Positions 32,377-44,433 of a stretch of 64,000 bases of DNA are shown here, in pieces; within the stretch, counting starts at the first letter, position 1, and each line of letters opens with the position of its first letter. This DNA comes from Diphasiastrum complanatum (taxonomy: Eukaryota; Streptophyta; Lycopodiopsida; Lycopodiales; Lycopodiaceae). Both the position numbers and the translations under genes were made by a program. Under the pieces are notes generated by a model that saw only the letters and a program-made list of their open reading frames with translations, made no database searches and was not told the origin of the DNA. Location: NCBI GenBank assembly GCA_029204225.1, contig CM055111.1, forward strand, positions 24,923,874 through 24,987,873. The letters run 5' to 3'.

Positions 32377-33606
32377 TGTAGCACAGGCATCCCAAAGGGG
32401 GCCGGGAACCACGACTTAGCTTCCCAGCCTTCAACTCTTGCCATCCAAACCCACTTGACATGCAAGCAGCCAACTCGCCAACAACGATCAGACTTAACCA
32501 ACTTGAAGTTCCGAAAACCAACATTGAGATCCAACCTGGCGCCATGCCAGATCGGGGGTCCCGATGTGGGTGACTTCCCTCCAAGCAAGCCGCCCGACAT
32601 ACATCAAACTTAACCAACTCGAAGCTTCGTTACAAACGAGTAACATCCATTCCAAGCAAGCGATCTGACTTACATCAGACTTAACCAACTGAAAGCTTCG
32701 TCACGAGCGCTGGAAGCCAACCTGGCGCCACGCCAGACTGGACAGCCATAAACAGGTAACATCCACCCAAGCAAGCCATCCAACTCAGCCGACAGGTTAG
32801 AGCCCGTTCCCCAAGAGCTTAACGCCTTCACGTTCATGCAAGGAACACTCAGAACCACAAGCCGCGACAGATATGCAAATAACCAGTTCCTGGACCAAAT
32901 GGTCCCGACAGCATACCGCTGGCGCCACGGACCGAATGGTCCCGACGGCATACCGCTGGCGTCCCGGGATACGACCCTCAGCTATGTGCCAAGTTAAAAA
33001 TTTTGAAAGCGGCCTTACAACTGGCGCTTTTACCGAACATTGAAACCCAGAAGGTAATCAGAGTCAGTTTGAGAAAAATCCCACTTTATTGATAAATCTA
33101 AGAAGGTTACATTTCAAGTGTGTGACCGACCCTAGTCTCCGGCGCGCTAGCATGCCAAGGCGAGAGCCATGACAACATTCCAGCAAGGGAGGCTGAGACT
33201 TGGTTGGAGCTCGCCCTGAGTCGCAACCCACACTTCCCTATAGTATTGGTGTGATTCGGCACCACCCCTCATACCAAGCACTCTACCCAGGCTGGTAAAG
33301 CACGTTTTTCTCTCTCTAGGATTTTCTCTTTCTAAAAAGTCATTTTCTCTCTCTAGATTTTATTGATCCCCAGGCTTCCTTTAATCATGCCTAGATCGTG
33401 TGAGGTGATTGCACATGGATCTGAGCTCTCTGGACTCCGCTAGAACCGATCAAAGATTTTCAGCCATAGGAACTTGGCGCCGGCTGGATTCTGGTCACAG
33501 TGGCGCCGGGAGTGGCGCCGGGAGCAGCAGGGGCACTGCTGGCGCCGGGGACATAGCTGGCGCCGATGGCGCCGGAAGTAAAGCTTGTAAAGGTAGCTTT
33601 ACAACA
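32377..33606 (-). repeat. 3' LTR of L1
   Basis: 1230 bp. On the minus strand it begins TGTTGTAAAGCTACC and ends GCCTGTGCTACA. It contains a GGCGCC-rich cluster at about 33476-33576. Matching copies are at 38001-39026 and 41273-42391. Confidence 0.9.
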
Positions 33607-33620
33607 TCCACCTCACCTTT
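33607..33620 (-). other. Polypurine tract of L1
   Basis: Minus strand AAAGGTGAGGTGGA directly before the LTR start. It is preceded by AATGAGGACATCAGA, a motif shared with G1 upstream of its own polypurine tract. Confidence 0.8.
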
Positions 33621-35633
33621 ATAAAATCTGATGTCCTCATTAGATGTCAGATTAAAGTAAAGGTGTCTCCCAATTAAAATAACTATACATTTAAGCTACT
33701 TGGCACAGTACTCAATTTACTGGCCACTTTTTATTAACATTGAAGCTTGCACACCACAAGTCGGAGGCTCAGCTCTTTGTACTGAAAAATTACATAACTT
33801 AAAAATATATCTTTGTCTGGGAAAAGCGTAGATTTGATATCGCTTTCGTAAAACCCGAGAACCTTATTAACTGGTGACAGAGGCCTTTCTTTGAAATGTT
33901 CGCCCCTGTCGCTTCTGACTTTCGACTTTGGAACTCCTTTGAGCTCCTGATTTGTCCTTGATGTACTTTGTGTTCAGCTCCCTGAGCTCCAAATTTGTTC
34001 AGTTCCGCACAGGTATCAAGGCTCCCTGAGCCAAAAGATTTATCGTTTGATTGCCCACTTTATGGTCCACTCCGTGCCTTGTTTTTTCTGCACCTTGATT
34101 TCTCTCCTTGTCCCAGCCTGATCTTGATACTTTTCCATCTTGGCTCTTTAAGGTAGGCAAAGATTGAGTACTCCGCAATGCACCTCTCACTTAGCTTGAA
34201 GTAGCTCTTTAGATCAGACCAAATGTAACCATTGACCTCGTGGAAAGCCAAAGGGTCGCACCAGTTTGATCCGCATCCGAACTATCTCTTCGCGTTTGTT
34301 TAAAGCACCATGTCCGTCGCGCAAAACTTGACTTTCACAATTCCATCACTGGTCAGTTGCCTCACAGTCAAAACAAGAAGTGTACATCGAGCTTGGCTTC
34401 AAGTAGCTCTCTTTGAATCAAAAACATGCACCCAAAGTTTGCACTAATCCGATCTCAACGCGAACTGTCCCTTAGCGTCCATTCGAAATACCAAGTCTCT
34501 CATGCAAGACTCAACTTTCACAGTTCCTTCATTGATCAGCTGCCTTACACGTAACACAAGCCAGCGTACTCATATGTTTCCTCATCATTGCTGGTCCAAA
34601 GAAAGCCTATAACAAACTTTCCTTTCCACAACAAAAGCTTGTCAACTTATTAGGTCCAAAGTTCGCCAGTCTCCTCATGTGAGTATGGCTAGGTCACCTT
34701 GAATTTGCCCCCATTTTTTAACAACTTTCATTCAAAATTTGCCCCAAGAGAGAGGTGTGTGTGATAGTTCTCCTCCACTTATAAAATCAGCTGATCGGAC
34801 TTAGAGTAGAGTTCTTCGGACAAAAAGCCTTTCCAACACTTTGCTTCCCATCTGCTAGGATTATGGCTCGATCCAACTTGTTGCCAATCTCTGAAGAGGA
34901 TCCTAGTCTTTTCCCCTTTGAGGAAAAATCCAACTGATACTGGATATCACTCATGCTCAGTGAGTTTCAGTTCCGAAGGTGGCCGTCCCAAAAGGAAGAC
35001 CAACTGCTATAGAAGATCTCCCCTGAAATTGCCCTTTCCAACTTTTGACTTCCTGCTTGCGTCTGGTGGGCATTGTCGCAAATGAAACTAACCCAAGAAA
35101 CAGGCTAGCCATCCATCCCTTGCAAACATTGAGTCGTTTCGTTGTCGTTCACATGCGAGTACTTGAACTGCAACTCCGCTGCACAGATTCTGGATATCGC
35201 CCATGCTCAGTGAGTTTCAGTTCCGAAGGTGGCCGTCCCAAAATAAAGACCAACTGCTCCATAGAAGATCTCCCCTTAAATGGCCCTTTCCAACTTTTGA
35301 CTTCCTGCTTGCGTCTGGTGGGCGTTGTCACAAATGAAACTAACCCAAGAAACAGGCTAGCCATCCATCCTTTGCAAACATTGAGTCATTTCGTTGTCGT
35401 TCACGTGTGAGTACTTGAACTGCAAATCCGCCCCACAGATTCTGTAGTCCTCTTTGTTTGATGGTATCAGCCTTCAAAAGAAAAGGTTCCTTCTCGAGCC
35501 ATCAGCTCCTTGTATCACAAGCAATCATGCAAACCAGGCAAAGCACGAGTACTAAGACTCACCACGAATACATACAAGTAAGACACTCAGACAGGTTTAC
35601 TAACAAGTAACAAAGACAAGGTCCCCCTTTGAG
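33621..35633 (-). other. Non-coding interior of L1
   Basis: No domain in any frame. It matches the L2 interior (39028-40740) along its length, apart from an extra tandem copy of 250 bp in L1. Confidence 0.7.
34941..35440. repeat. 250-bp tandem duplication inside L1
   Basis: TGGATATCACTCATGCTCAG at 34941 recurs at 35191 as TGGATATCGCCCATGCTCAG, and the following 250 bp match to about 35440. L2 has one copy only (about 40270-40520). Confidence 0.9.
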
Positions 35634-36194
35634 ATGGTCCTACCAACGGATCTTTGCCTAGCCGCGCCCATACAAATCGATCACGGAATCAGCCCACATA
35701 GGACACCCCTCCAACTATCCGTGCTTTCACCATTAAGCAGCACATTGCCTCAGTCACGCCCCACCACTTTTTGGTCGATAGCCCTTATAGCTAAACGATC
35801 GGCAGCTATCCCGCACCGGCAGCTAACCACCCGTGCTTTACACCCGAATTCGAGCAGCATCTCTGTATCAATGGTTAACCCGTACAGTTCGAATATGTCG
35901 CCCTGCACCCCACAAGGTACATACCGTGCTTTCACCTCCCTAGGCAGCACTTTGCCTCATCCGTCCTACGTGCAGACAGCGCCAGGCCCGAACCGCGAGA
36001 ACTGACCGTGCTTACACCTCAAGGGCAGCACCTTGACTCATCAAGTCCCCCGTTCTGCCGACCACCCCGACCGTGGACGCACCCGTGCTTACACTGTGGG
36101 CAGCACCTTGCACAACAGTTGTCTTGATGAACCCCAAACTGTGGCCATTTCGGTGAGATCCGCATAGCTGACCGGCCAGTCGGCTATGATACCA
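35634..36194 (-). other. Leader and PBS of L1
   Basis: The PBS, TGGTATCATAGCC, is at 36182-36194 on the minus strand. The leader carries the repeated AGCAC/GTGCT pairs described for G1 (e.g. CGTGCTTACACC...GGCAGCACC), at the same spacing. Confidence 0.8.
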
Positions 36195-36196
36195 CA

Positions 36197-36463
36197 TGTA
36201 GCGCAGGCATCCCAAAGGGAGCCGGGAACCACGACTTAGCTTCCCAGCCTTCAACTCTTGCCATCCAAACCCACTTGACATACAAGCAGCCAACTCGCCA
36301 ACAACGATCAGACTTAACCAACTTGAAGTTCCGAAAACCAGCATTGAGATCCAACCTGGCGCCATGCCAGATCGGGGGTCCCGATGTGGGTGACTTCCCT
36401 CCAAGCAAGCCGCCCGACATACATCAAACTTAACCAACTCGAAGCTTCGTTACAAATGAGTAA
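36197..36463 (-). repeat. 5' LTR of L1, inner 267 bp only
   Basis: Begins TGTAGCGCAGGCATCCC beside the PBS and matches the other L LTRs until about 36463, where unrelated sequence starts. Confidence 0.85.
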
Positions 36464-37196
36464 TTGTGTTACAGTATTATCAAGCCTTGTATGCAAGACC
36501 TGAGATGCTGTTCTTCATGAAAATCTGATGTTGATTGGAACCCTTTTGGGTCGGCCTAGGATGCTATTGGCCGGTCGAGAGGGGTAATTTGTTCCTGCTC
36601 ATCTTGAAGACATGTTGTTGTATGGCTTTTGGGTCAGCCTAGGATGCTATTGGCTAGTCCATTGGTCTTTGTGTAACTTGAGAGGCTGAGTTCAAAGAAT
36701 GGGGACCATTCTTTACCCGTGAAGGTAAAAAGGCCCCTTTTTCAAGCTATTTTTGACGGGAAATCGTCGTCGCGCGCTATTACGTTGAAGCAGAACTGTT
36801 AAAAAATGACGCGTAAATGGCCCATAATGGCCGGTTGCACTGCTATTAAAATACTGTTCATTCGTTAATTTACGTTGTATGAAAATTTCATTTATGCGGC
36901 CTATGCCCCTAGTTTCCAGGTTTGTCGGGACTAGGAGGTGCCAAGTATTTTCGTAATACCGTTCTACTAATTAAAAACTGAAATCGTAAACAGGGCCCAA
37001 CTTGACTTTGAAATTGCAAGTTGAGGCCAAGTTAGATGCTTAAAACGAATTTGGGCCAGTGCCCTATTTTTAGAGTCAGTTTTTGAAAAGTCATAAGGAG
37101 GTGCCCCATTTCATGAAGGGGTGCACCTCCAGCCCATTGAGCCCCTACGTATAGGGAGGGGTGTGGGACAACATTCCCATTCTCATTGTCTCTTCT

Positions 37197-37288
<92 letters not shown>

Positions 37289-37995
37289 TTGTGAGGAGAA
37301 ATTTGGAGAGAAAGGGAAGGAGAAGAAGTTGTCTTGCTTGGTGCCTCCCATCTCTTCCACTTCCAATTTGTGTTCAATTCACAAAGACAAGGAGGAGGAA
37401 AGGAGAAGAGGCTGATCTGCCTAGTGCCTTGCACTTTGATTTCTTTGTTGGATCTTTACTCTAAATTCTGTTCATTTTCATTGCTACTGATATGTTTTTT
37501 TAGCATTGTGTTACCACTGTTTGTGGACCTGTGAATTGTTTTTTCTGCCTCTAACCCTATGGTTGCAGATTTTGGAATTGTGAAGATTGTCCTTGTATTT
37601 TTTTGCAGTCATTAATCATTGTGTTGCAGGCCATAAGGACTTGAAAGCCATTTAATACAATGGTTGCAAGCCTCTGAAATTATAGGCACTGATGGTTCTT
37701 TGTGATCTGTTTTCATGCTACTGCTTCAGATGAGTGCTTTCATACATTTCTATTGTCTGAGTTCTGTGGACAAAATGGCATATGTTTGTTTAATGTTCTT
37801 TGTGTGTAACGCTTACACTAAATGTGAGAGGTACAAGATACTGAAAGTTCTTTGTATCCCATGAAGATTAAAGATCCATTCAATTAATGATAGTGAGCCA
37901 TACACCCTTTCATATCTGTTTGTAGAAGGGTGAGGCCATTTTATTTCTTGAATAGAAACCTGAGTGTGATTCTTGACTCAAACGAGATCCAAAGG
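36464..37995. other. Non-coding stretch between L1 and L2
   Basis: No gene recognised. It holds a duplicated phrase (GGTCGGCCTAGGATGCTATT near 36551; a variant near 36632) and a TATA-like CTACGTATAGGGAGG at 37144 shortly before the (GA)n tract. That gives it the look of a promoter plus purine-rich leader, perhaps of another LTR element. Confidence 0.4.
37201..37286. repeat. (GA)43 microsatellite
   Basis: Uninterrupted GA dinucleotides over 86 bp. Open frames across it are artefacts. Confidence 0.98.
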
Positions 37996-38000
37996 TCAGA

Positions 38001-39026
38001 TGTAGCGCAGACATCCCAAAGGGAGCCGGGAACCACGACTTAGCTTTCCAGCCTTCAACTCTTGCCATCAAACCCACTTGACATACAAGCAGCCAACTCG
38101 CCAGCAACGATCAGACTTAACCAACTTGAAGTTCCGAAAACCAACATTGAGATCCAACCTGGCGCCATGCCAGATCGGGGATCCCGATGCGGGTGACTTC
38201 TCTCCAAGCAAGCCGCCCGACATACATCAAACTTAACCAACTCGAAGCTTCGTTACAAATGAGTAACATCCATTCCAAGCAAGCGGTCTGACTTACATCA
38301 GACTTAACCAACTGAAAGCTTCGTCACGAGCGCTAGAAGCCAACCTGGTGCCACGCCAGACTGGACAACCATAAACAGGTAACTTCCACCCAAGCAAGCC
38401 ATCCAACTCAGTCGACAGGTTAGAGCCCGTTCCCCAAGAGCTTAACCCATTCACGTTCATGCAAGGAACACTCAGAACCACAAGTCGCGACAGATATGGA
38501 GACAACCAGTTCCTGGACCAAATGGTCTCGACAGCTCACCGCTGGCGCCAAGGACCGAATGGTCCGGACGACATACCGCTGGCGTCCCGGGATTTGACCC
38601 TCAGCTATGTGCCAACTTAAAAATTTTGAAGCGGCCTTACAACTGGCGCTTTTACCGAACACTGAAATCCAGAAGGTAATCAGAGTCAGTTTGAGAAAAA
38701 TCCCACTTTATTGATAAATCTGGGAAGGTTACATTTCAAGTGTGTGACCGACCCTAGTCTCCAGGGCGCTACATGCCAAGACGAGAGCCATGACAACATT
38801 CCAGCAAGGGAGGCTGAGACTTGGTTGGAGCTCGCCTGAGTCGCAACTTGCACTCCCATATAGTATTGGTGGGATTCGGCACCCTCCCTCATAGCAAGCA
38901 TTCTACCCAGGCTGGTAAAGCACTTTTTTCTCTCTCTAGGATTTTCTCTCTCTAGATTTTATTGATCCTCAGGCTTCCTTTAATCATGCCTAGATCGTGT
39001 GAGGTGATTGCACATCGATCCGAACT
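38001..39026 (-). repeat. 3' LTR of L2, inner end deleted
   Basis: Starts TGTAGCGCAGACATCCC. It matches the L1 LTR to about GATCCGAACTC, then jumps to interior AATTAAAATAACTATAC, skipping the GGCGCC cluster and the polypurine tract. Confidence 0.88.
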
Positions 39027-41257
39027 CCAAATTAAAATAACTATACATTTAAGCTACTTGGCACAATACTCAATTTACAAGCCACTTTTTATTAACATTG
39101 AAGCTGGCACACCACAAGTCGGAGGCTCAGCTCTTTGTACTGAAAAATTACATAACTTAAGCGTAGATTTTATATCGCTTTCGTAAAACCCAAGAACCTT
39201 ATTAACCGGTGATAGAGGCCTTTCTTTGAAATGTTCGCCCCTGTCGCTTCTGACTTTCGACTTTGGAACTCCTTTGAGCTCCTGATTTGTCCTTGATGCA
39301 CTTTGTGTTGAGCTCCCTGAGCTCCAGATTTGATCAGTTCCGCACAGGTATCAAGGCTCCCTGAGCCAAAAGATTTATCGTTTGATTGTCCACTTTATGG
39401 TCCACTCTGTGCCTTGTTGCTTCTGCACCTTGATTTCTCTCCTTGTCCCAGCCTGATCTTGATACATTTCCTTCTTGGCTCTTTAAGGTAGGCAAAGATT
39501 GAGTACTCCACAATGCACCTCTCACTTAGCTTGAAGTAGCTCTTTGAATCAGCCCAAATGTAACCATTGACCTCGTGGAGAGCCAAAGGGTCGCACCAGT
39601 TTGATCCGCATACGAACTATCTCTTCGCATTTGTTTGAAGCACCATGTCCGTCGCGCAAAACTTGACTTTCACAATTCCATCACTGGTCAGTTGCCTCAC
39701 AGTCAAAACAAGAAGTGTACATCGAGCTTGGCTTCAAGTAGTTCTCTTTGAATCAGACACATGCACCCAAAGTTTGCACTAGTCCGATATCAACATGAGC
39801 TGTCCCTTAGCGTTCGTTCGAAATACCAAGTCTCTCATGCAAGACTCAACTTTCACAGTTCCTTCATTGATCAGCTGTCTTACACGTAATACAAGCCAGC
39901 GTACTCATATGTTTCATCATCATTGCTGGTCCAGAGAAAGCCTATAACAAGCTTTCCTTTCCACAACAAAAAAACTTGTCAACTTATTAGTTCCAAAGTT
40001 CGCCAGTCTCCTCGTGTGAGTATGGCTAGGTCACCTTGAATTTGCCCCCGTTTTGATCAACTTTCATTCAAAATTTGCCCCAAGAGAGAGGTGTGTGTGA
40101 TAGTTTCCCCTCCACTTATAAAATCAGGTGATCGGATTTAGAGTAGAGTTCTTCAGACAAAAAGCCTTTCAAACACTTTGCTTCCCATCTGCTAGGATTA
40201 TGGCTCGATCCAACTTGTTGCCAATCTCTGAAGAGGATCCTAGTTTCCCTTTGAGGAAAAACCCAACTGATACTAGATATCACCCATGCTCAATGAGTTT
40301 CAGTTCTGAAGGTGGCCGTCCCAAATGAAGACCAACTGCTCCATAGAAGATCTCCCCTGAAATTGCCTTTTCCAACTTTTGACTTCATGCTTGCGTCTGG
40401 TGGGCGTTGTCGCAAATGAAACTAACCCAAGAAACAGGCTAGCCATCCATCCTTTGCAAACATTGAGTCGTTTCGTTGTCGTTCACATGCGAGTACTTGA
40501 ACTACAAATCCGCCCGACAGAGTCTGTAATCCTCTTTGTTTGATGGTATCAGCCTTCAAAAGAAAAGGTTCTTTCTCGAGCCATCAGCTCCTTGTATCAC
40601 AAGCAATCATGCAAACCAGGCAAAGCACGAGTACTAAGACTCACCACGAATACATACAAGTAAGACACTCAGGCAGGTTTACTAACAAAGACAAGGTCCC
40701 CCTTTGAGATGTCCTGCCAACGGACCTTTGCCTGGCCGTGCCCATACAAATCGATCACAGAATCAGCCCACATAGGAGACCCCTCCAACTATCTGTGCTT
40801 TCACCATTAAGCAGCACATTGCCTCAGTCACACCCCACCACTTTTTGGTCGATAGCCCTTATAGCTAAACGATCGGTAGCTATCCCGCACCGGCAGCTAA
40901 CCACTTGTGCTTTACACTCGAATTCGAGCAGCATCTCTATATCAATGGTTAACCCGTACAGTTTGAAAATGTCACCCCGCACCCCACAAGGCAGAGACCG
41001 TGCTTACACCAACCTAATGGCAGCACACTGTCTCATCTGTCCTACGTGCAGACAGCGCCAGGCCTGAACCGCGAGAACTGACCGTGCTTACACCTCAAGG
41101 GCAGCACCTTGACTCATTAAGTCCCCCGTTCTGCCGACCACCCCGACCGTGGACGCCCCCGTGCTTACACTGTGGGCAGCACCTTGCACAACAGTTGTCT
41201 TGATGAACCCCAAACCGTGGCCATTTCCGTGAGATCCGCATAGTTGACCGGCCAGTC

Positions 41258-41270
41258 GGCTCTGATATCA
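41258..41270 (-). other. Primer-binding site of L2 (one change)
   Basis: Minus strand TGATATCAGAGCC, one base from TGGTATCAGAGCC. The leader with AGCAC/GTGCT pairs lies at 40738-41257. Confidence 0.85.
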
Positions 41271-41272
41271 CA

Positions 41273-42391
41273 TGGAGCGCCAACAACGATTAGACTTAAC
41301 CAACTTGAAGTTCCGAAAACCAACATTGAGATCCAACCTGGCGCCATGCCAGATCGGGGGTCCCGATGTGGGTGACTTCCCTCCAAGCAAGCCGCCCGAC
41401 ATACATCAAACTTAACCAACTCGAAGCTTCGTTAGAAACGAGTAACATCCATTCCAAGCAAGCGGTCTGACTTACATCACACTTAATCAACTGAAAGCTT
41501 TGTCACGAGCGTTGGAAGCCAACTTGGCGCAACGCAAGACTGGACAGCCATAAACATGTAACTTCCACCAAAGCAAGCCATCCAACTCAACCGACAGGTT
41601 AGAGCCCGTTCCCCAAGAGCTTAACCCATTCACGTTCATGCAAGAAACACTCAGAACCACAAGCCACGACAGATATGGAAACAACCAGTTTCTGGACCAA
41701 ATGGTCCCGACAGCATACCGCTGGCGCCACGGACCGAATGGTCCCGACGACATACCGCTGGTGTCCCGGGATACGACCCTCAGCTATGTGCCAATTTAAA
41801 AATTTTGAAGCGGCCTTACAAATGGCACTTTTACCGAACACTGAAACCCAGAAGGTAATCAAAGTCAGTTAGAGAAAAATCCCACTTTATTGATAAATCT
41901 GAGAAGGTTACATTTCAAATGAGTGACCGACCCTAGTCTCCGAGGAGCTACATGCCAAGGCGAGAGCCATGACAACATTCCAGCAAGGGAGACTGAGACT
42001 TGGTTGGAGCTCGCCCTGAGTCGCAACCCGCACTCCCCTATAGTATTGGTTGGATTCGGCACCCTCCCTCTTAGCAAGCACTCTACCCAGGCTGATAAAG
42101 CACGTTTTTATCTCTCTAGGATTTTCTCTCTCTAGAAAGTCATTTTCTCTCTCTAAGTTTTATTGATCCCCAGGCTTCCTTTAATCATGCCTAAATCGTG
42201 TGAGGTGATTGCACATCGATCTGAGCTCTTTGGACTTCGCTAGAACCGATCAAAGATTTTCAGCCATAGGAACTTGGCGCCGGCTGGATTCTGGTCACAG
42301 TAGCGTCGGGAGCGACGGCGCTGTTGGTGCCGGGGACAATGCTGGCGCCAGTGGCGCCGGAAGTAAAGCTTGTAAAGGTAGCTTTACAACA
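41273..42391 (-). repeat. 5' LTR of L2
   Basis: Outer end GCTTTACAACA at 42391 next to TCAGA. The inner end is TGGAGCG joined to CCAACAACG by an internal deletion of about 110 bp. It keeps a degraded GGCGCC cluster (42277-42360). Confidence 0.88.
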
Positions 42392-42396
42392 TCAGA

Positions 42397-42801
42397 CCTA
42401 CGCTTGAATCATAGTTTATAGGTGGCTGTTTATGCAAAATATTGTCAAATCGGTTTGGTTGAGGAACTGCATGAGCAGAAGTCCATTTTCAACAATGGTT
42501 CAGTGCCACACTTTTGAGAGAAAGATGCTTTTTTTGTTTGCTATCTGAAAAAGCTGTGGCTGATCCCCTCGCCTGAACCTACTAAGCTGCCCGATGTCTG
42601 GATTCCAGCAGATCTGCCTGCTAGCGTGCCCACTCCTTGTTTGATTCGCTCCCTCCTGTGGCTTGCTCCTCATTTCCTGCCTGCAGCCTGCTTGTTGCGA
42701 CCTCCTTTCTTTTGCTTGATCCGCTGCCTGGCACTATCTAGCACACCTGCGATTGTGCTCCTTACATCCTACTGCCTGTCTACAGCCTTGCATTTGCCTC
42801 G
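42397..42801. other. Target-site DNA, left of G1
   Basis: CTG/CCT-rich, strand-asymmetric sequence with no recognised gene. It is compositionally continuous with 52394-53270 across the G1 insertion. Confidence 0.6.
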
Positions 42802-43719
42802 TGTTGTAAAGCTGACTCAGGTGCACCCAACGTGCCCTGTAAGACTCTAAGGGGTGACACTCCCTAAGGTCCTAGAGCAAGTTAGAACGTCAAGGACTGA
42901 GCCTCCGACCTGTGGTGAGCCAGTCAAGTAGTCACAAGTCATGAGCTAGCTCTGGAGCTCGAGTCATGGCCTAGTCAGGAAGCAAGTTGATTCTGCCACC
43001 AGAACGGCTCCCGGGACCCATGTCCGGGAGCCAGACTGATTCTGCCAGACTTGCCAGGCTTAATCAGCAAAATAAAAACTAAGTCCCAAAAAGCGTGCTT
43101 TACCAGAAAGCACTATGTTTCAGAACAGAGGGGGTGCGCCAAATCACAGCAGAACTATAGGGAGAGTCCGGCAGACAGAAACTTGGGCAGCTCAACCAGC
43201 GCAAGGAATCCAGTCGCCAGGTCTCAGCTCCCTCTACCAGCACGAGCCAGGCACAATGCCCAGCACGTGTTGGTGGCCCCAAGACCGGTCAATCTATGTA
43301 TGAATGTAACCTCTTCCAAATCTAATAAAGTTGATCCTTGGGGATGATTACCATTTTGGTTTCGCCTCCGGGACTGGTCCAAGTGGAAGGACCCTTACTA
43401 CAACCTTTTTGCGTCGCTGGCGCCTAAGGGTTCCTGTCATCGACATGGGGCTTGCCGCTATGCCAATTGGTCAGTTTGGCGACCACTATGCCTTGGGTTT
43501 CATGTGTGGCTTGTCTTTGCCTTTGATTACCTTTTGGGGACGGATTCTGAGTTGGCTTTCGGATTGGTTGGGATTCCAGTTTTCTTAAGTCTGAATGGTT
43601 AAGCTTGTTACGTTTCTGAGTTGGCTTTTACGTAAGTGCATGATGGATGAATGTTAGACTTAAGCGCGTGTTGGGGAAACCGCTCAAGTCCCAGCGCCCT
43701 TTGAGGCGTCGGTGCAACA
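42802..43719 (+). repeat. 5' LTR of G1
   Basis: 918 bp, from TGTTGTAAAGCTGACTC to GGTGCAACA. Carries an AATAAAG poly(A)-type signal near 43324. Confidence 0.93.
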
Positions 43720-43721
43720 TG

Positions 43722-43734
43722 TGGTATCAGAGCC
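43722..43734 (+). other. Primer-binding site of G1
   Basis: TGGTATCAGAGCC, two bases inside the 5' LTR, complementary to initiator Met-tRNA. Confidence 0.95.
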
Positions 43735-43808
43735 GACAAGCCGGTCAGCTACGCAAGTCTCACAGGGATGGCCACGTTTTGGGATTTGTCAGGACAACCG
43801 TTGTGCAA

Positions 43809-44195
43809 GGTGCTGCCCACAGTGTAAGCACGGGTGCGTCCACGGTCCGGGTGGTCGGTAGAACGGGGGCCTTGATGAGTCAAAGTGCTGCCCTCGAGGT
43901 GTAAGCACGGTCAGTTCTCGCAGTTCGGGCCTGGCGCTGTCTGCACGTAGGACAGATGAGGCAAAGTGCTGCCTAGGTAGGTGAAAGCACAGTCTGTACC
44001 TTGTGGGGTGTGGGGCGACATATTCGAACTGTACGGGTTAACCATTGATACAGAGATGCTGCTTGAATTCGGGTGTAAAGCATGGGTGGTTAGCTGCCGG
44101 TGCGGGATAGCTGCCGATCGTTTAGCTATAAGGGCTACCGACCAAAAAGTGGTGGGGCGTGACTGAGGCAATGTGCTGCTTAATGGTGAAAGCAC
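43809..44195 (+). other. Series of five short stem-loops in the G1 leader
   Basis: Five pairs of 5-base complementary blocks with 12-18 base loops: GTGCT 43810/AGCAC 43827; 43885/43904; 43966/43986; ATGCT 44056/AGCAT 44079; GTGCT 44173/AGCAC 44191. Each left block is followed by GC(C/T) and each right block is preceded by GT(G)(T/A)A-type sequence. L1, L2 and the old copy at 19.9-20.4 kb carry the same series. Confidence 0.65.
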
Positions 44196-44433
44196 GGATG
44201 GTTGGATGGATGTTTCCCCGTGGGCTAATTCTGTGATAGATTTGTGTGGGCGCGGCTAGGCAAAGATCCTACATCCGGTCTCAAGGGGAATGTGACTTGA
44301 GAGGGATCCTCTGTTTAGCTTTGGTTGGTATGTTCGTTTGTGGTGTGCTTGCCTGGACCTGAATTATCCCTGACTACTTGTTTTGATCCAGGTGATCTGA
44401 TCTAGTTGGGAGTTGTGAGAGGAGCTTACATTT

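Larger units (their letters stand above)
32377..36463 (-). mobile_element. Non-autonomous gypsy-type element L1
   Basis: Minus-strand order: 5' LTR (36197-36463, truncated), PBS, leader with stem-loop series, non-coding interior, polypurine tract, 3' LTR (32377-33606). No gag or pol domain occurs in the 2.5-kb interior. Leader, PBS and LTR termini resemble those of the coding element G1. The left flank is GCTGA; the right end is lost, so no target duplication is available. This is the class called large retrotransposon derivatives. Confidence 0.85.
38001..42391 (-). mobile_element. Non-autonomous gypsy-type element L2, TCAGA target duplication
   Basis: 3' LTR at 38001-39026, interior 39027-41257, PBS 41258-41270, 5' LTR 41273-42391. 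Perfect 5-bp flanks TCAGA at 37996-38000 and 42392-42396 prove a single insertion event. Both LTRs are internally damaged: the 3' LTR lost its inner end together with the polypurine tract, and the 5' LTR lost about 110 bp next to the PBS. No coding capacity is present. It is about 4.4 kb and collinear with L1. Confidence 0.92.

Noticed and set aside
37145-37464. Open frames on both strands through the GA tract, giving Arg-Glu or Leu-Ser repeats
   Set aside because: Pure microsatellite translation; no coding evidence outside the tract.
32310-43588. Many 60-140-codon frames repeated at 32.3, 36.0, 38.0, 41.2 and 43.3 kb
   Set aside because: Their repetition follows the LTR and leader copies; they are antisense or chance frames of non-coding retrotransposon DNA.
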